A stretch of 64,000 bases of DNA from Amycolatopsis sp. WAC 01376 (GCF_003947415.1 NZ_QHKL01000001.1:1240001-1304000); one strand, 5' to 3'; counted from the stretch's first letter, positions 25,569-36,927 are shown. Notes: generated by a model from the letters alone, not told the origin. Made by a program: numbers and translations.

Positions 25569-25623
25569 GTCCGTGAGGGCCTCCTTCCCTACCCTCAAGG
25601 TAGTGAAGGAGGCCCTCACGGAC
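25569..25623. terminator. Long palindrome (class I)
   Basis: Arms of about 19 bases beginning GTCCGTGAGGGCCTCCTTC, extended by CTACC/GGTAG, enclose a short loop. It lies directly after the stop of the minus-strand HNH nuclease gene and is a probable terminator of that gene. The remaining 25426-25568 stretch holds only the promoter region of the ABC operon. Confidence 0.75.
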
Positions 25624-25632
25624 CGGCCAGGT

Positions 25633-26271
25633 CTAGCAGCGGTTGAGCATGTCCGTCAGCGCGGTCTTCTCCGCCGACTTGACGGAGAGCTTGTACTTGT
25701 ACTTCACCGTGGTCCACATCTTCGCGTAGGTGCACCAGTAGCCGACGGTCGGCGGCTTCCAGGCGTCCGGCGACTTGTCGCCCTTCTCCTGGTTGACGTT
25801 GTCGGTGACGGCGATCAGCTGCGGCGCGCTGAGGTCGTTCGCGAACGCCTGCCGCTGCGAGGTGGTCCACGACGACGCCCCGGTGCGCCACGCGGCGGCC
25901 AGCGGCACGACGTGGTCGATGTCCACATCGGACGCCGCGGTCCAGGTGGCGCCGTCGTACGGGCTGGACCAGCTGCCGGAGACGGCGGCGCAGCTGCTGT
26001 CCTGCTGGACGTTCGTGCCGTCCCGCTTCAGCACGACCTCACGGGTGTTGCAGCTGTTGCCCTGGTCGGACCAGTGCGGGAACTTGTCGCGGCTGTACCC
26101 GGTCGACGAACCGTCCGGTTTGACGGTCAGCGCGGCCAGCTGGGTCTTGGCGGTGTCGGCCGAGGGGATGCCGGGGGGCGTCGCTTCGGCGACACCGACG
26201 ACGCCCGCCGAGACGATCGCCGAGACGGCGAGAACAGTGAAGGAGCGACGAACAGCAAGCGCGGTTGGCAT
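25633..26271 (-). CDS. Secreted HNH nuclease (DUF1524-like)
   Basis: A 212-residue exported protein: signal peptide (FTVLAVSAIVSAGVVGVAEA, cleaved about residue 30) and a HNH fold with DVDIDHVVPLAAAWRTGASS, QLIAVTDNVNQEKGDKSPDA and WCTYAKMWTTVKYKYKLSV. The DH...N...K residues of the DUF1524/GmrSD C-terminal nuclease are present, and Cys pairs suggest disulfides. It probably degrades extracellular DNA for nutrition or competition. No immunity gene is adjacent. Confidence 0.9.
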   Translation of the reverse strand: MPTALAVRRSFTVLAVSAIVSAGVVGVAEATPPGIPSADTAKTQLAALTVKPDGSSTGYSRDKFPHWSDQGNSCNTREVVLKRDGTNVQQDSSCAAVSGSWSSPYDGATWTAASDVDIDHVVPLAAAWRTGASSWTTSQRQAFANDLSAPQLIAVTDNVNQEKGDKSPDAWKPPTVGYWCTYAKMWTTVKYKYKLSVKSAEKTALTDMLNRC

Positions 26272-26409
26272 ATTGCCGCCTCCGTGTCAGGTTTGGGGAC
26301 CTGGTCACCATGCGGGACGGATATGACCCACGCAACACCATCGGATGACACTCTGCTGGCTATTCGTGAACGGAGGGTGTCACGAGCAGGTAGGACCTGG
26401 TGTACGCCG

Positions 26410-26424
26410 CCGAAAAATTTTCGG
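26410..26424. terminator. Short AT-rich hairpin
   Basis: CCGAAAA-A-TTTTCGG lies 40 bases past the stop of the minus-strand gene at 26464 and could end its transcript. The remainder of 26272-26463 shows no gene. Confidence 0.5.
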
Positions 26425-26463
26425 AAAGTCCAGCTGATGGTTCTGGGCCGAACGGCCTAGCGC

Positions 26464-28485
<2,022 letters not shown>

Positions 28486-28497
28486 CCCTCTAACACG

Positions 28498-28552
28498 CGC
28501 CATGAACGGTCCGTTACTTGCAAAATTTGCAAGTAACGGACCGTTCATGGCG
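28498..28552. terminator. Perfect palindrome (class I), relative of 12210-12256
   Basis: Arms beginning CGCCATGAACGGTCC meet at TTGCAAAATTTGCAA with a single central A. It differs from the 12210 copy at paired positions in both arms, keeping the stem perfect. It lies between the convergent purA and osmC genes and is a likely bidirectional terminator. Confidence 0.8.
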
Positions 28553-28554
28553 TC

Positions 28555-29049
28555 TCAGGCGAGCGAGGTCTTCACCGGCGTCGGGTTCCGGAACAGGTCC
28601 AGCACCGGGCAGTGCTCGTCCACCTGCCGCTTCAGGTCCTCGTAAGCCTCCGCCCCCGCGGGCCCGCTCAGCTCCACCGAAACGCGCACATCGCCGAAGC
28701 CGGGGCGAGTCTCCGAGAACCCGAAGAACCCGTGCAGGTCGATGTCGCCGTCCACGGTCACCTGCACGCCTTCGAGCGGCACACCGAGCTTCGCCGCCCA
28801 GAACTGGTACGTGATCACCTGGCACGAGCCCAGCGCGGCGAGCGCGTATTCGACCGGGTTCGCCGCGGTGTCCGTGCCGCCGAGCGCGGCGGGTTCGTCG
28901 ACGGCGAACGAGTGGTCCCGCACTCGCACGTCCACCCGCGTCGCGGTTCCGGGGTTCAGCGCGTTGGCGACGCTGAACGAGACGGCGGCGTTGCGCGGGT
29001 CGGCGTCGACGGCGGTCTTGGTTCCTTCGATGACATCGGTCAGCGACAT
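28555..29049 (-). CDS. OsmC family peroxide-reducing protein
   Basis: A 164-residue OsmC/Ohr-like protein that uses two cysteines to reduce organic peroxides. These are the Cys in YALAALGSCQVITYQFWAAK and the Cys in VDEHCPVLDLFRNPTPV. An Arg/Glu-rich N-terminal sheet (TRVDVRVRDHSFAVDEP) precedes them. ATG 29049 (MSLTDVIEG) is the family start. It is divergent from an LLM oxidoreductase across about 120 bases. Confidence 0.9.
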   Translation of the reverse strand: MSLTDVIEGTKTAVDADPRNAAVSFSVANALNPGTATRVDVRVRDHSFAVDEPAALGGTDTAANPVEYALAALGSCQVITYQFWAAKLGVPLEGVQVTVDGDIDLHGFFGFSETRPGFGDVRVSVELSGPAGAEAYEDLKRQVDEHCPVLDLFRNPTPVKTSLA

Positions 29050-29172
29050 CGGGTCTCTCCAGGATCGAGGTGTCGGACGCCGCCCAGGGTGCGGCAACCC
29101 GCGCCGAACGCGCGCGTGATCTCAGTCCGTGAACAGCGAAATATCCTTTAGACGGCGCGGTTAGCGTTGAAC

Positions 29173-30108
29173 ATGACCATCGGAGTGGCACTCCCGTCCG
29201 GGGACACCGCGGACGCCGTCAACATCGTCGACGAACTCGTCACGCAGACCCGGCAGGCCGCGGACGCGGGCCTGACGTCCGTCTGGTTCTCCCAGCAGAT
29301 GGAGCACGACGCGATCACCGTCGCCGCCCTCGCCGGCCGCGCGGTCCCGGGGATCACCGTCGGGACCGGCGTCGTCCCGATCTATCCGCGGCATCCCTTC
29401 CTGATCACCGGTCTCGCGCAGACGGCGCAGGCCGCCACCGGCGGCCGGTTCGTCCTTGGCCTGGGAACGGGCGCGAAGAACTGGCTCGAACCGGCGTACG
29501 GCATCGAGTACCCGTCGCCGATCAAGCATCTTCGCGAGTACCTGACGATCCTCCGTCAGGTGCTCGACGGCGGCGAAGTCGACTTCCAAGGCGAGACTGT
29601 TCGGGCGCACGCCGAGGGCTTCGCGGCTTCGTTGTCTGTCGCCGGGTCTTCGGACATCCCGGTGATCATCGCCGCGATGGGACAACAGGCGCTGCGCGTC
29701 ACCGGTGAACTCGCCGACGGCACGATCCCGTTCCTCGCCGGGCCCAAGGCCCTTTCCGAGGTGATCGTCCCGGAGATCACCAAGGCCGCCGCCGGCCGTC
29801 CGGCGCCGCGGATCATCGCGATGGCCCCGGTCGTCGTGACCGACGATCCCGGCGCCGTCCGCGCCCAGGTCGACCGGCAGTACGCGTTCTTCCGCGACAT
29901 CCCGTCCTACCGCGCGATCTTCGACGCCCAGGGCGTGGATTCCGCCGGCGAGCTGGTGATCGCCGGGGACGAGGAGACCGTCGCGGCCGAGATCCGGCGG
30001 TACTTCGACGCCGGGGCGACCGAGGTGGTCGCGACGCAGAGCGGCATCCGGAACAGCGAAGAGCGGCTTCGCACCTGGAGCGTCCTCGGAGACCTCGTCA
30101 AGCGTTGA
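29173..30108 (+). CDS. F420-dependent LLM class oxidoreductase
   Basis: A 311-residue luciferase-like TIM barrel: MTIGVALPSGD, ADAGLTSVWFSQQMEHDAIT, GITVGTGVVPIYPRHPFLI, ATGGRFVLGLGTGAKNWLEP, PVIIAAMGQQALRVTGELAD and GATEVVATQSG. The pattern matches the mycobacterial F420-binding LLM subgroup. TTG 29167 is also possible. It is divergent from osmC, so a role in redox stress is conceivable; the substrate is unknown. Confidence 0.9.
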   Translation: MTIGVALPSGDTADAVNIVDELVTQTRQAADAGLTSVWFSQQMEHDAITVAALAGRAVPGITVGTGVVPIYPRHPFLITGLAQTAQAATGGRFVLGLGTGAKNWLEPAYGIEYPSPIKHLREYLTILRQVLDGGEVDFQGETVRAHAEGFAASLSVAGSSDIPVIIAAMGQQALRVTGELADGTIPFLAGPKALSEVIVPEITKAAAGRPAPRIIAMAPVVVTDDPGAVRAQVDRQYAFFRDIPSYRAIFDAQGVDSAGELVIAGDEETVAAEIRRYFDAGATEVVATQSGIRNSEERLRTWSVLGDLVKR

Positions 30109-30113
30109 CCCCC

Positions 30114-30170
30114 ATGTCAGGAAAGGGTCGTTCAGGACATTTTTCGTCCTGAACGACCCTTTCCTGACAT
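30114..30170. terminator. Palindrome with 25-base perfect arms, copy A
   Basis: Arms beginning ATGTCAGGAAAGGGTCG enclose a seven-base loop (atttttc). The arms are identical in sequence to those at 33096-33152. It follows the LLM gene by six bases and precedes the MFS gene, acting presumably as a terminator. Confidence 0.8.
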
Positions 30171-30248
30171 CCAGGGTCCCAGTGGCCTTGCTCACAGCGT
30201 TCGGATTGTGCATACTCGTGCGCATTGCGAACACAGCTGGAGGTCTCC

Positions 30249-31472
30249 ATGTCCACTGCCGCGGCCCGTTCGTGGGTGGTCCCACTCGCCTGGACGGCGG
30301 TATTGCTCGACGGATTCGACCTGGTCGTCCTGGGCACGGTGCTGCCCGCGTTGCTCCGTGACCACGTCTGGGGGCTGACCCCGGGCACGGCGTCGGTGAT
30401 CTCGACGTTCGGCCTGATCGGCATGATGATCGGCGCGATGGCGATCGGCACGATCACCGACGTCATCGGCCGCCGGAAGGCGTTGATCATCGCGGTCGTC
30501 GCCTTCTCGGTGTGCACCGCGCTCTGCGCGATCGCGCCTTCCGCGTTCTTCTTCGGGCTGTTCCGGTTCCTCGCCGGGCTCGGTCTCGGCGGCTGTCTGC
30601 CGACGGCGATCGCGCTGGTCACCGAGTACGCCCGCAAGGGGAAGGGCAGCAGCGCGACCACCACGGTGATGACGGGCTATCACGTCGGCGCGGTGCTCAC
30701 CGCCCTGCTCGGCATCTGGCTGATCCAGCCGCTCGGCTGGCGCGCGATGTTCGTCGCGGGCGCGCTGCCCGCGCTCGTGCTGGTACCGCTGATGATCAAG
30801 TACCTGCCCGAATCCGAATCCTTCGAGCGGGCACGGGACACGCAGGAGAAGTCGGCGACACAAGTTGTCGGCGGGTTGTTCCGCGGCGGGCTCCTGCGCG
30901 CCACCATCGCGTTCTGGGTGACGTCGTTCATGGGGCTGCTGCTGGTCTACGGGCTCAACACCTGGCTGCCGGAGATCATGCGCCAGGCCGGGTACCCGCT
31001 GGGCGCGGCGCTCGGGCTGCTGCTCACGCTGAACCTGGGCGGCGTCCTCGGCCTGCTCGTCGCGGGCCGGGTGGCGGACAAGGTCGGCGTGCGGCCGGCG
31101 GTGATCTTCTGGTTCCTCGGCGCGGCGCTGTTCCTGGCCCTGCTGAGCGTGAAGCTGCCCGCGGTCGGCCTGTACGTGGCCGTGTTCCTCACCGGCGGTT
31201 TCGTGTTCAGCGCGCAGGTGCTCGTGTACGCCTACATCGGCAAGACGTATCCGGACGCCATGCGTGCCACGGGAATCGGCTGGGCGGCGGGTGTCGGCCG
31301 CGTCGGCGCGATCAGCGGCCCGATCCTCGGCGGCGCGCTGCTGACCGCCGGAATCGCGTACCCGTGGGGTTTCTACGCCTTCGCCGCGGTGGGGGCGTTG
31401 GGAGCGGCCGCGGTGACCGGAGTCCGCGCCGGCCGCTCCCGGGAGGCCACCGCCGCTACCCCAGCTCCTTGA
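30249..31472 (+). CDS. MFS transporter, aromatic acid:H+ symporter type
   Basis: A 407-residue 12-helix symporter with the AAHS signature near the start (LLDGFDLVVLGTVLPAL). The helix 2-3 loop is ITDVIGRRKALIIAVVAFSV, followed by FRFLAGLGLGGCLPTAIAL and VADKVGVRPAVIFWFLGA. The acidic DGFD residues are those needed in BenK/PcaK-type transporters. ATG 30249 follows GGAGGT. Its 3' end overlaps the convergent APC permease by 17 bases. Confidence 0.92.
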   Translation: MSTAAARSWVVPLAWTAVLLDGFDLVVLGTVLPALLRDHVWGLTPGTASVISTFGLIGMMIGAMAIGTITDVIGRRKALIIAVVAFSVCTALCAIAPSAFFFGLFRFLAGLGLGGCLPTAIALVTEYARKGKGSSATTTVMTGYHVGAVLTALLGIWLIQPLGWRAMFVAGALPALVLVPLMIKYLPESESFERARDTQEKSATQVVGGLFRGGLLRATIAFWVTSFMGLLLVYGLNTWLPEIMRQAGYPLGAALGLLLTLNLGGVLGLLVAGRVADKVGVRPAVIFWFLGAALFLALLSVKLPAVGLYVAVFLTGGFVFSAQVLVYAYIGKTYPDAMRATGIGWAAGVGRVGAISGPILGGALLTAGIAYPWGFYAFAAVGALGAAAVTGVRAGRSREATAATPAP

Positions 31473-32991
31473 GTTCCCTTTCCACGGCGGCGAGTTCCGC
31501 CTCGGAGCCCTGCACCTTCGGGCCCGTGAACCACTTGCGGGCCGAGACGAACCACCACACCGCCGCACCACCGAGTACGACGAGGAAGGCGATAGGCGTG
31601 TAGTTGAAACTGTCGATGGTGATCGGTGATCCCTGCGGGAGCATGAAGAGCACGAAGATGAAGCACACCCAGACGGTCGCGATGGTCCCGATGAGCTTGC
31701 CCCAGCGGCCGAGGTTCCACGGTCCGGGTTCGAAGTCGTCGCCCTTGCGCACCCGCAGGAACACCGGGATCACGTAGGCCACGTAAAGGCCGACGACGGC
31801 GATCGAGGTCACCGCCGCGTAGGCGGTCGTGCTCCACAGATACGGCAGGGCGAGCAGGAACGCGCCGCCCGCGGCAAGCCACACCGCGTTGGTCGGCGTC
31901 TGGGTGCGCTTGTTGATGCGGTGCCAGAACTTCGAACCCGGGATCGCGCCGTCACGGGCGAAGGCGTAGATCATCCGCGAGTTCGCGGTCACCGACGCCA
32001 TCCCGCAGAACAGCTGCGCGCCGATACAGATCAGCAGGAGGAACTTTCCCGTTGTCGCGCCGGTCGCGTCGATGAAGATCTGCGCGGGCGGCACGCCGGT
32101 CGCGGAGCCGACGGCGCCGTCGTAGTCCTGAATGGCGAACGTCAGGCCGATCAGCAGGACCCAGCCGGCGACCAGTGAGACGAGGATCGAGTTGATGATG
32201 CCGCGCGGCCCGGCCTTCGCCGCGTTCTTGGTCTCCTCGGTCATATGTGCCGAGGCGTCGTAACCGGTCAACGTGTACTGCGCGACGAGGAGCCCCAGTA
32301 AGAAGACGTAGACCGGTGAAGCCCAGCCGGTCTTGTTCACGAACTCGCCGAAGACGAAGGACGCGTCCTGGTGCTTCTCGGGAACGACGATCAGCACTCC
32401 GACGATCACCAGCACGCCCACCAGATGCCACCACACGCTGATGCTGTTCAGCAGTGCCACGATCTTGACGCCGAAGGTGTTCAGCAGCCCGTGGATCACG
32501 AGGATGATCCCCAGCAGCAGGATCGTGTGGCCCGGCGTCGCCTCGAAGCCGAACTGCAGGTCGAGGAAGGCGTTGAGGAACAGCGCGGCGCCGAAGTCGA
32601 TCCCCGCGGTGACGGCGATCTGCCCGATGAGGTTGAACCAGCCGGTGAACCACGACCACGCCGCGCCGTTGCTCGGCGCGAGCTTCGCGGCCCAGTAGTA
32701 GAGGCCGCCCGCGGTCGGATAGCTGGAGCAGACCTCCGCCATGCCCAGCCCGACCAGGATGACGAACAGGCCGACCAGCGGCCAGCCCCAGATCATCGCG
32801 GCGGGCCCGCCGGTCTTCATGCCGAACCCGTAGAGGGTCAGGCAGCCGGACAGGATCGAGATGATCGTGAAGGAGACGGCGAAGTTCGAGAAGGTCGACA
32901 TCGTGCGCCGGAGTTCCTGCGCGTAGCCGAGCTGGTGGAGCCGGGCACTGTCTTCGTCGGCGGGTTCGGCCTGCTTGTCTGAGACATCCAT
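31456..32991 (-). CDS. APC family amino-acid permease
   Basis: A 511-residue amino acid/choline-type permease of about 12 helices. It starts with the cytosolic LHQLGYAQELRRTMSTFSNF and continues through FAVSFTIISILSGCLTLYGF, GLGMAEVCSSYPTAGGLYYW (the consensus amphipathic region) and YDASAHMTEETKNAAKAGPR. GABA or other amino acids are the usual substrates of this subgroup. It converges on the aromatic-acid MFS gene, and both are bracketed by identical palindromes. Confidence 0.93.
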   Translation of the reverse strand: MDVSDKQAEPADEDSARLHQLGYAQELRRTMSTFSNFAVSFTIISILSGCLTLYGFGMKTGGPAAMIWGWPLVGLFVILVGLGMAEVCSSYPTAGGLYYWAAKLAPSNGAAWSWFTGWFNLIGQIAVTAGIDFGAALFLNAFLDLQFGFEATPGHTILLLGIILVIHGLLNTFGVKIVALLNSISVWWHLVGVLVIVGVLIVVPEKHQDASFVFGEFVNKTGWASPVYVFLLGLLVAQYTLTGYDASAHMTEETKNAAKAGPRGIINSILVSLVAGWVLLIGLTFAIQDYDGAVGSATGVPPAQIFIDATGATTGKFLLLICIGAQLFCGMASVTANSRMIYAFARDGAIPGSKFWHRINKRTQTPTNAVWLAAGGAFLLALPYLWSTTAYAAVTSIAVVGLYVAYVIPVFLRVRKGDDFEPGPWNLGRWGKLIGTIATVWVCFIFVLFMLPQGSPITIDSFNYTPIAFLVVLGGAAVWWFVSARKWFTGPKVQGSEAELAAVERELKELG

Positions 32992-33095
32992 CGGGCACCC
33001 ACTTAAAAGGTATGCGGACAGACCATTGAGATCCGCCGAAATTAGGCCCGCCGACCTGCGGATGTCAAGGTCCCGTCAAGAAACCCGTCGCCCAG

Positions 33096-33152
33096 ATGTC
33101 AGGAAAGGGTCGTTCAGGACAGATTTCGTCCTGAACGACCCTTTCCTGACAT
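33096..33152. terminator. Palindrome with 25-base perfect arms, copy B
   Basis: The arms are identical to those at 30114-30170 while the loop differs (agatttc). It lies upstream of the APC permease start, where a terminator of that gene is not expected. That makes the repeated presence more notable. Confidence 0.8.
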
Positions 33153-33164
33153 TCGCCGTGCTTG

Positions 33165-33223
33165 AAGTACATGAAGGCCCCCTTCCTTGCGCCTAACGCA
33201 AGGAAGGGGGCCTTCATGTACTT
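33165..33223. terminator. Palindrome with 27-base arms (class I)
   Basis: AAGTACATGAAGGCCCCC begins an arm of 27 bases, with loop CCTAA and a perfect return arm. It is 12 bases from copy B and 22 from the stop of the minus-strand phosphodiesterase, for which it is the likely terminator. Confidence 0.8.
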
Positions 33224-33244
33224 GGGATCACTGCCGCAGGTAGC

Positions 33245-34363
33245 TCAGCGCCCCCGGAAAGCCTTCACGGCCTCCAGCGCCGTGTCCGGGTGGTCGGCGA
33301 AGTAGCCGTCGACGCCCGCCTTGAGGAACGCTTCCTGCTCGGCGAACGCGTTGCCGTACTCGGCGGGGTTCGCCGACGAGCGCAGGTTCTGCGGGAGGAA
33401 GTTGTTCTCGTTGCGGAACGTGTAGGGCCCGACCTTCAGCCCGGCCTGGTGCGCGTCGGCGACCAGCTTGGTCGGCTGTCCCAGCGCGCCGTTGACCACC
33501 GGGATGACCTGCGCCTTCTCCGGGCCCAGGTAGTCCGCGTACTTCGAGATCTCCTTCAGGCCCGCAGGCGTGACGAGGTCGGCGTACGTCCGCGGGTCGC
33601 CCTTCGCGACGAAGTCGGCCGGAGCGCCGGTCGCGGAGGTCAGCTGCAGCAGCGGCACCCGCACCTGGCGCGAAAGCGCGATCAGGTTCGACACCTCGAA
33701 CGACTGGATGATCACCGGCGCCTTCGGGTGGTCGAGCCCGTTGCGCTTGATCAGCTCGACGAGCTTCGGCTCGGTCGGGTTCTTGATCGACGAGAAGTAC
33801 GTCGAGTGCTTGATCTCCGGGTACGTCCCCAGCTCACGGCGCAGTTCGCGGCCCAGCCGGCGCGTCAGGTCGAGCACTTCCTGGTAGGTGGCGATCTGGT
33901 AGCGGCCGTCGTAGATCTTGTTGTTCGGCCGGAGCTGCGGGATCCGCTCGGTGGCACGCAGGGTCTTCAGCTCGGCGAGGGTGAAGTCCTCGGTGAACCA
34001 GCCGGTGAACGACGCGCCGTCGATGACCTTCGTCGTCTTCCGGTTCGCGAACTCGGGGTGCTTCGCGACGTCGGTGGTCCCGCCGATCTCGTTCTCGTGC
34101 CGGGCGACCAGCTGGCCGTCCTTGGTGGGCACGAGGTCGACGTCGACCCAGTCGACGCCCTGGCGGTAGGCGAGCTCATACGAGGCGAGCGTGTGCTCCG
34201 GGCGGTAGCCGGGGGCGCCGCGGTGTCCGACGATCACCGGCCCATCGTGGCCCTTCGCCAGCGCCGACACATCTTGGGCGCTCGGCTCGGCGGCGCCCGC
34301 CAGCCCTGTGACGCTGAGTACGGCGAGTCCGGACAGGGCGAGCACGCCCAGGCGCTTTCGCAT
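33245..34363 (-). CDS. Secreted glycerophosphodiester phosphodiesterase
   Basis: A 372-residue GlpQ-like enzyme releasing glycerol-3-phosphate from phospholipid head groups. The signal peptide is LGVLALSGLAVLSVTGLAGA. Catalytic motifs include IVGHRGAPGYRPEHTLASYE (HRG...PENT-like), VDWVDVDLVPTKDGQLVARH with metal ligands, YPEIKH and QSFEVSNLIALSR, ending DGYFADHPD. All active-site residues appear present. It is divergent from purD. Confidence 0.94.
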   Translation of the reverse strand: MRKRLGVLALSGLAVLSVTGLAGAAEPSAQDVSALAKGHDGPVIVGHRGAPGYRPEHTLASYELAYRQGVDWVDVDLVPTKDGQLVARHENEIGGTTDVAKHPEFANRKTTKVIDGASFTGWFTEDFTLAELKTLRATERIPQLRPNNKIYDGRYQIATYQEVLDLTRRLGRELRRELGTYPEIKHSTYFSSIKNPTEPKLVELIKRNGLDHPKAPVIIQSFEVSNLIALSRQVRVPLLQLTSATGAPADFVAKGDPRTYADLVTPAGLKEISKYADYLGPEKAQVIPVVNGALGQPTKLVADAHQAGLKVGPYTFRNENNFLPQNLRSSANPAEYGNAFAEQEAFLKAGVDGYFADHPDTALEAVKAFRGR

Positions 34364-34539
34364 GGTGGTTGACCTCTTTCGCTTGAACTCGGGGTACCGC
34401 GCAACCCTTGACGCAGGAGGCGTCCGGTCGGCGAAGACGGACCGGCGGAGCGCTGACCGCCGGGTGAACGCCGGATGGAACCACCCGCTCGAGGACGGCG
34501 ACGTCTTCGTAGCTCACCGGCACGGTTACCCTGTGCGTC

Positions 34540-35802
34540 GTGCGCGTACTGGTAATCGGGTCCGGCGCCCGTGAGCATGCACTCGTCCTCGCGGTCGCGG
34601 AAGACCCTTCCGTCACCGCACTGGCTTGTGCCCCGGGCAACGCCGGCACCTCTTCGGTGGCCGAGCAGCTCGGCGTCGACGCGGCCGATCCCGAATCGGT
34701 CGCCGCCCTCGCCAAGCAATGGCAGGCGGATCTGGTGGTGGTCGGCCCCGAGGTCCCGCTGGTGGCGGGTGTCGCCGACGCGGTCCGGAAGGCGGGCATC
34801 GCCTGCTTCGGCCCGTCCGCGTCCGCGGCCAGGATCGAGGGCTCGAAGGCGTTCGCGAAGGACGTCATGGCGGCCGCGAAGGTGCCGACGGCGCACTGTG
34901 AGGTCGTCGACAACCCGGCCCGCCTCGACGCCGCGCTCGGCCGTTTCGGCCCCACTTGGGTGGTCAAGGACGACGGCCTCGCCGCGGGCAAGGGCGTCGT
35001 GGTCACCACGGACGTCGATGTCGCGCGCAAGCACGCCCTGATGCTGCTCGACGGCGGACACCCCGTGCTCCTCGAGTCGTTCCTCGACGGCCCGGAGGCC
35101 TCTCTCTTCTGCTTCGTCGACGGCCGCACGGTCGTCCCGATGCTGCCCGCGCAGGACTTCAAGCGCGTCGGCGACGGCGACGCGGGTCCGAACACCGGCG
35201 GCATGGGGGCGTACGCGCCGTTGCCGTGGGCGCCGAAGGACCTGGTCGACGACGTCGTCGAGCGGATCGTCCAGCCCGTGGTCGACGAACTCGACAATCG
35301 CGGCGCCACCTTCTCCGGCCTGCTCTACGCCGGTCTCGCGCTGACTTCCGAGGGCCCGCAGGTCATCGAATTCAACTGCCGGTTCGGTGACCCGGAGACC
35401 CAGGTCGTCCTGGCGCTGCTGCGCAGCCCGCTCGGCAAGGTCCTGCACGCGACGGCGACCGGCAAGCTCGCGAAACTGCCGCCGCTGGACTGGGATTCCG
35501 GCGCGGCGGTCACCGTCGTGCTGGCCGCGGACGGTTACCCCGGCAAGCCGAGGACCGGCGACGTCATCACCGGTGGTGAGCTCGAAGGCGTGCTCCACGC
35601 CGGCACCCGCCGCCGCGACGACGGCGCCGTGGTCTCCTCCGGCGGCCGTGTGCTGTCGGTCGTCGGCACCGGCAAGAACCTGAAGGCCGCCCGCAAGGAC
35701 GCCTACGCGACGGTCGAGAAGGTCCACTTGGCGGGCTCGCATCACCGCACCGACATCGCCCTGCTCGCGGCCAAGGGAGAGATCGCCACCCCGGTCTCGT
35801 GA
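34540..35802 (+). CDS. purD: Phosphoribosylamine-glycine ligase
   Basis: A 420-residue GAR synthetase, step two of purine synthesis. [20 protein letters not shown] is the ATP-grasp N-terminus, followed by [18 protein letters not shown], the [20 protein letters not shown] nucleotide loop, [14 protein letters not shown] and [17 protein letters not shown] 34540 is the start. It stands alone, separated from purC by 22 kb. Confidence 0.97.
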   Translation: MRVLVIGSGAREHALVLAVAEDPSVTALACAPGNAGTSSVAEQLGVDAADPESVAALAKQWQADLVVVGPEVPLVAGVADAVRKAGIACFGPSASAARIEGSKAFAKDVMAAAKVPTAHCEVVDNPARLDAALGRFGPTWVVKDDGLAAGKGVVVTTDVDVARKHALMLLDGGHPVLLESFLDGPEASLFCFVDGRTVVPMLPAQDFKRVGDGDAGPNTGGMGAYAPLPWAPKDLVDDVVERIVQPVVDELDNRGATFSGLLYAGLALTSEGPQVIEFNCRFGDPETQVVLALLRSPLGKVLHATATGKLAKLPPLDWDSGAAVTVVLAADGYPGKPRTGDVITGGELEGVLHAGTRRRDDGAVVSSGGRVLSVVGTGKNLKAARKDAYATVEKVHLAGSHHRTDIALLAAKGEIATPVS

Positions 35803-35938
35803 ATTCCCGGCGGAACCGTCGCGGTTCCGGGTGCGTCTAACCCGGTATTTCCTGCAAAGCTTAGGCAGCCGATACATCCACGTTGGTAGCCTCAGGCGGG
35901 ACGAACGGTCACCGTGCGCAGTGTCCAAGGGGTGGGGA

Positions 35939-36325
35939 ATGGCAGTATCGGACAAGGTCCAGGACCTCACGTCGGCGGTCCCGACGCCACCGTCGGTGGC
36001 CGACATCAGAGTCGACCCGTCGAAGCTGCTCGAAGTGGCGAAGATCGTCGAAGAGCAGATCGACGCGTTGCAGGACAAGCTCATGACGCGGCTCGACCAG
36101 CTGCGCATCGACACCCCGGCCAACGACACGGTGAGCACGCAGGCGACCGGTGTCTGGAACGAACTCGTCGCCGACGGCGACCAGTCGTACGCCGCGCAGG
36201 TCCGGGCGTACGTGGCCGGTCTGCGGAGCCTGGTCAACCAGCTCCGCACGGCGGCCAAGGAGTACAAGACCAGTGATGCGGACAAGGCCGCCGCGTTCGG
36301 GGACCGTGGTGTTCACCGGGCGTAG
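35939..36325 (+). CDS. PE-like helical type VII secretion-associated protein
   Basis: A 128-residue all-helical protein: VDPSKLLEVAKIVEEQIDAL, then VWNELVADGDQSYAAQVRAY and VAGLRSLVNQLRTAAKEYKT. This two-helix hairpin with a conserved GxxSY resembles PE/ESAT-6-type secreted partners, although no WXG motif is present. ATG 35939 is preceded by GGGGTGGGG. It is first in a six-gene group with DUF3558, PPE-like and EspG genes and is probably co-secreted with the PPE-like protein. Confidence 0.65.
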   Translation: MAVSDKVQDLTSAVPTPPSVADIRVDPSKLLEVAKIVEEQIDALQDKLMTRLDQLRIDTPANDTVSTQATGVWNELVADGDQSYAAQVRAYVAGLRSLVNQLRTAAKEYKTSDADKAAAFGDRGVHRA

Positions 36326-36917
36326 GCCCCGTGTGCTGGTCTCCGGCGGAGTGCTCACCCTCGCGCTGGCCGGATGCACCACGGACACGGGCGGCCAGGC
36401 GTTCCCCGACGAGCCCGCGCTGGCTTCGGTCACGCAGGGCGCCAAGGCGTCCGCGCTGCCTGCCAGGCCCGCCGAGCTGAGCCTGCAGGGCGTCGATCCG
36501 TGCGCCCTGCTCACCGATCCCCAGCTCGATCAGCTCAAGATCAACAGCAATCCACGCGCGGCCGCGGAACCGATCGACGGTCCGACGTGTGTCCTCGACG
36601 CGGACGCCGCGCAGCCCTTCCACAGCTACTACGTCCGCACGGTCACCGCGGACGTCGAAGAGTGGTTCACCGGCAAGCGCCGCAAGAACAGCATGACCAC
36701 GGAACCGACGGCGGTCGGCGGGTTCCCCGCCATCGAGAACCACCGTGACGGCGGGACGCCGGGTGACTGCGAAACGCTCGTCGGTGTCGCTCGAGGGCAG
36801 ACGCTGGCGGTGCGGGCAGTCGCCGTCACCGCCGGCGGGTTCACCATGCCGCAGCTGTGCGAAATGTCCGCACGGGCGGCCGATTCGGCTTTGCAGACCT
36901 TGAAGGCACGCAACTAG
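36306..36917 (+). CDS. DUF3558 lipoprotein
   Basis: A 203-residue secreted lipoprotein (VLVSGGVLTLALAGC lipobox near residue 25) with the DUF3558 core GVDPCALLTDPQLDQLKINS, GPTCVLDADAAQPFHSYYV and AVGGFPAIENHRDG, with paired Cys. GTG 36306 overlaps the upstream stop by 20 bases; GTG 36309 is equally possible. Members of this family are frequent in actinobacterial type VII secretion loci. Role unknown. Confidence 0.85.
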   Translation: MVFTGRRPRVLVSGGVLTLALAGCTTDTGGQAFPDEPALASVTQGAKASALPARPAELSLQGVDPCALLTDPQLDQLKINSNPRAAAEPIDGPTCVLDADAAQPFHSYYVRTVTADVEEWFTGKRRKNSMTTEPTAVGGFPAIENHRDGGTPGDCETLVGVARGQTLAVRAVAVTAGGFTMPQLCEMSARAADSALQTLKARN

Positions 36918-36927
36918 GGAGGGCGGC

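Noticed and set aside
25573..26460. 295-codon plus-strand frame over the HNH nuclease
   Set aside because: It starts inside a palindrome and is antisense to a protein with signal peptide and HNH residues.
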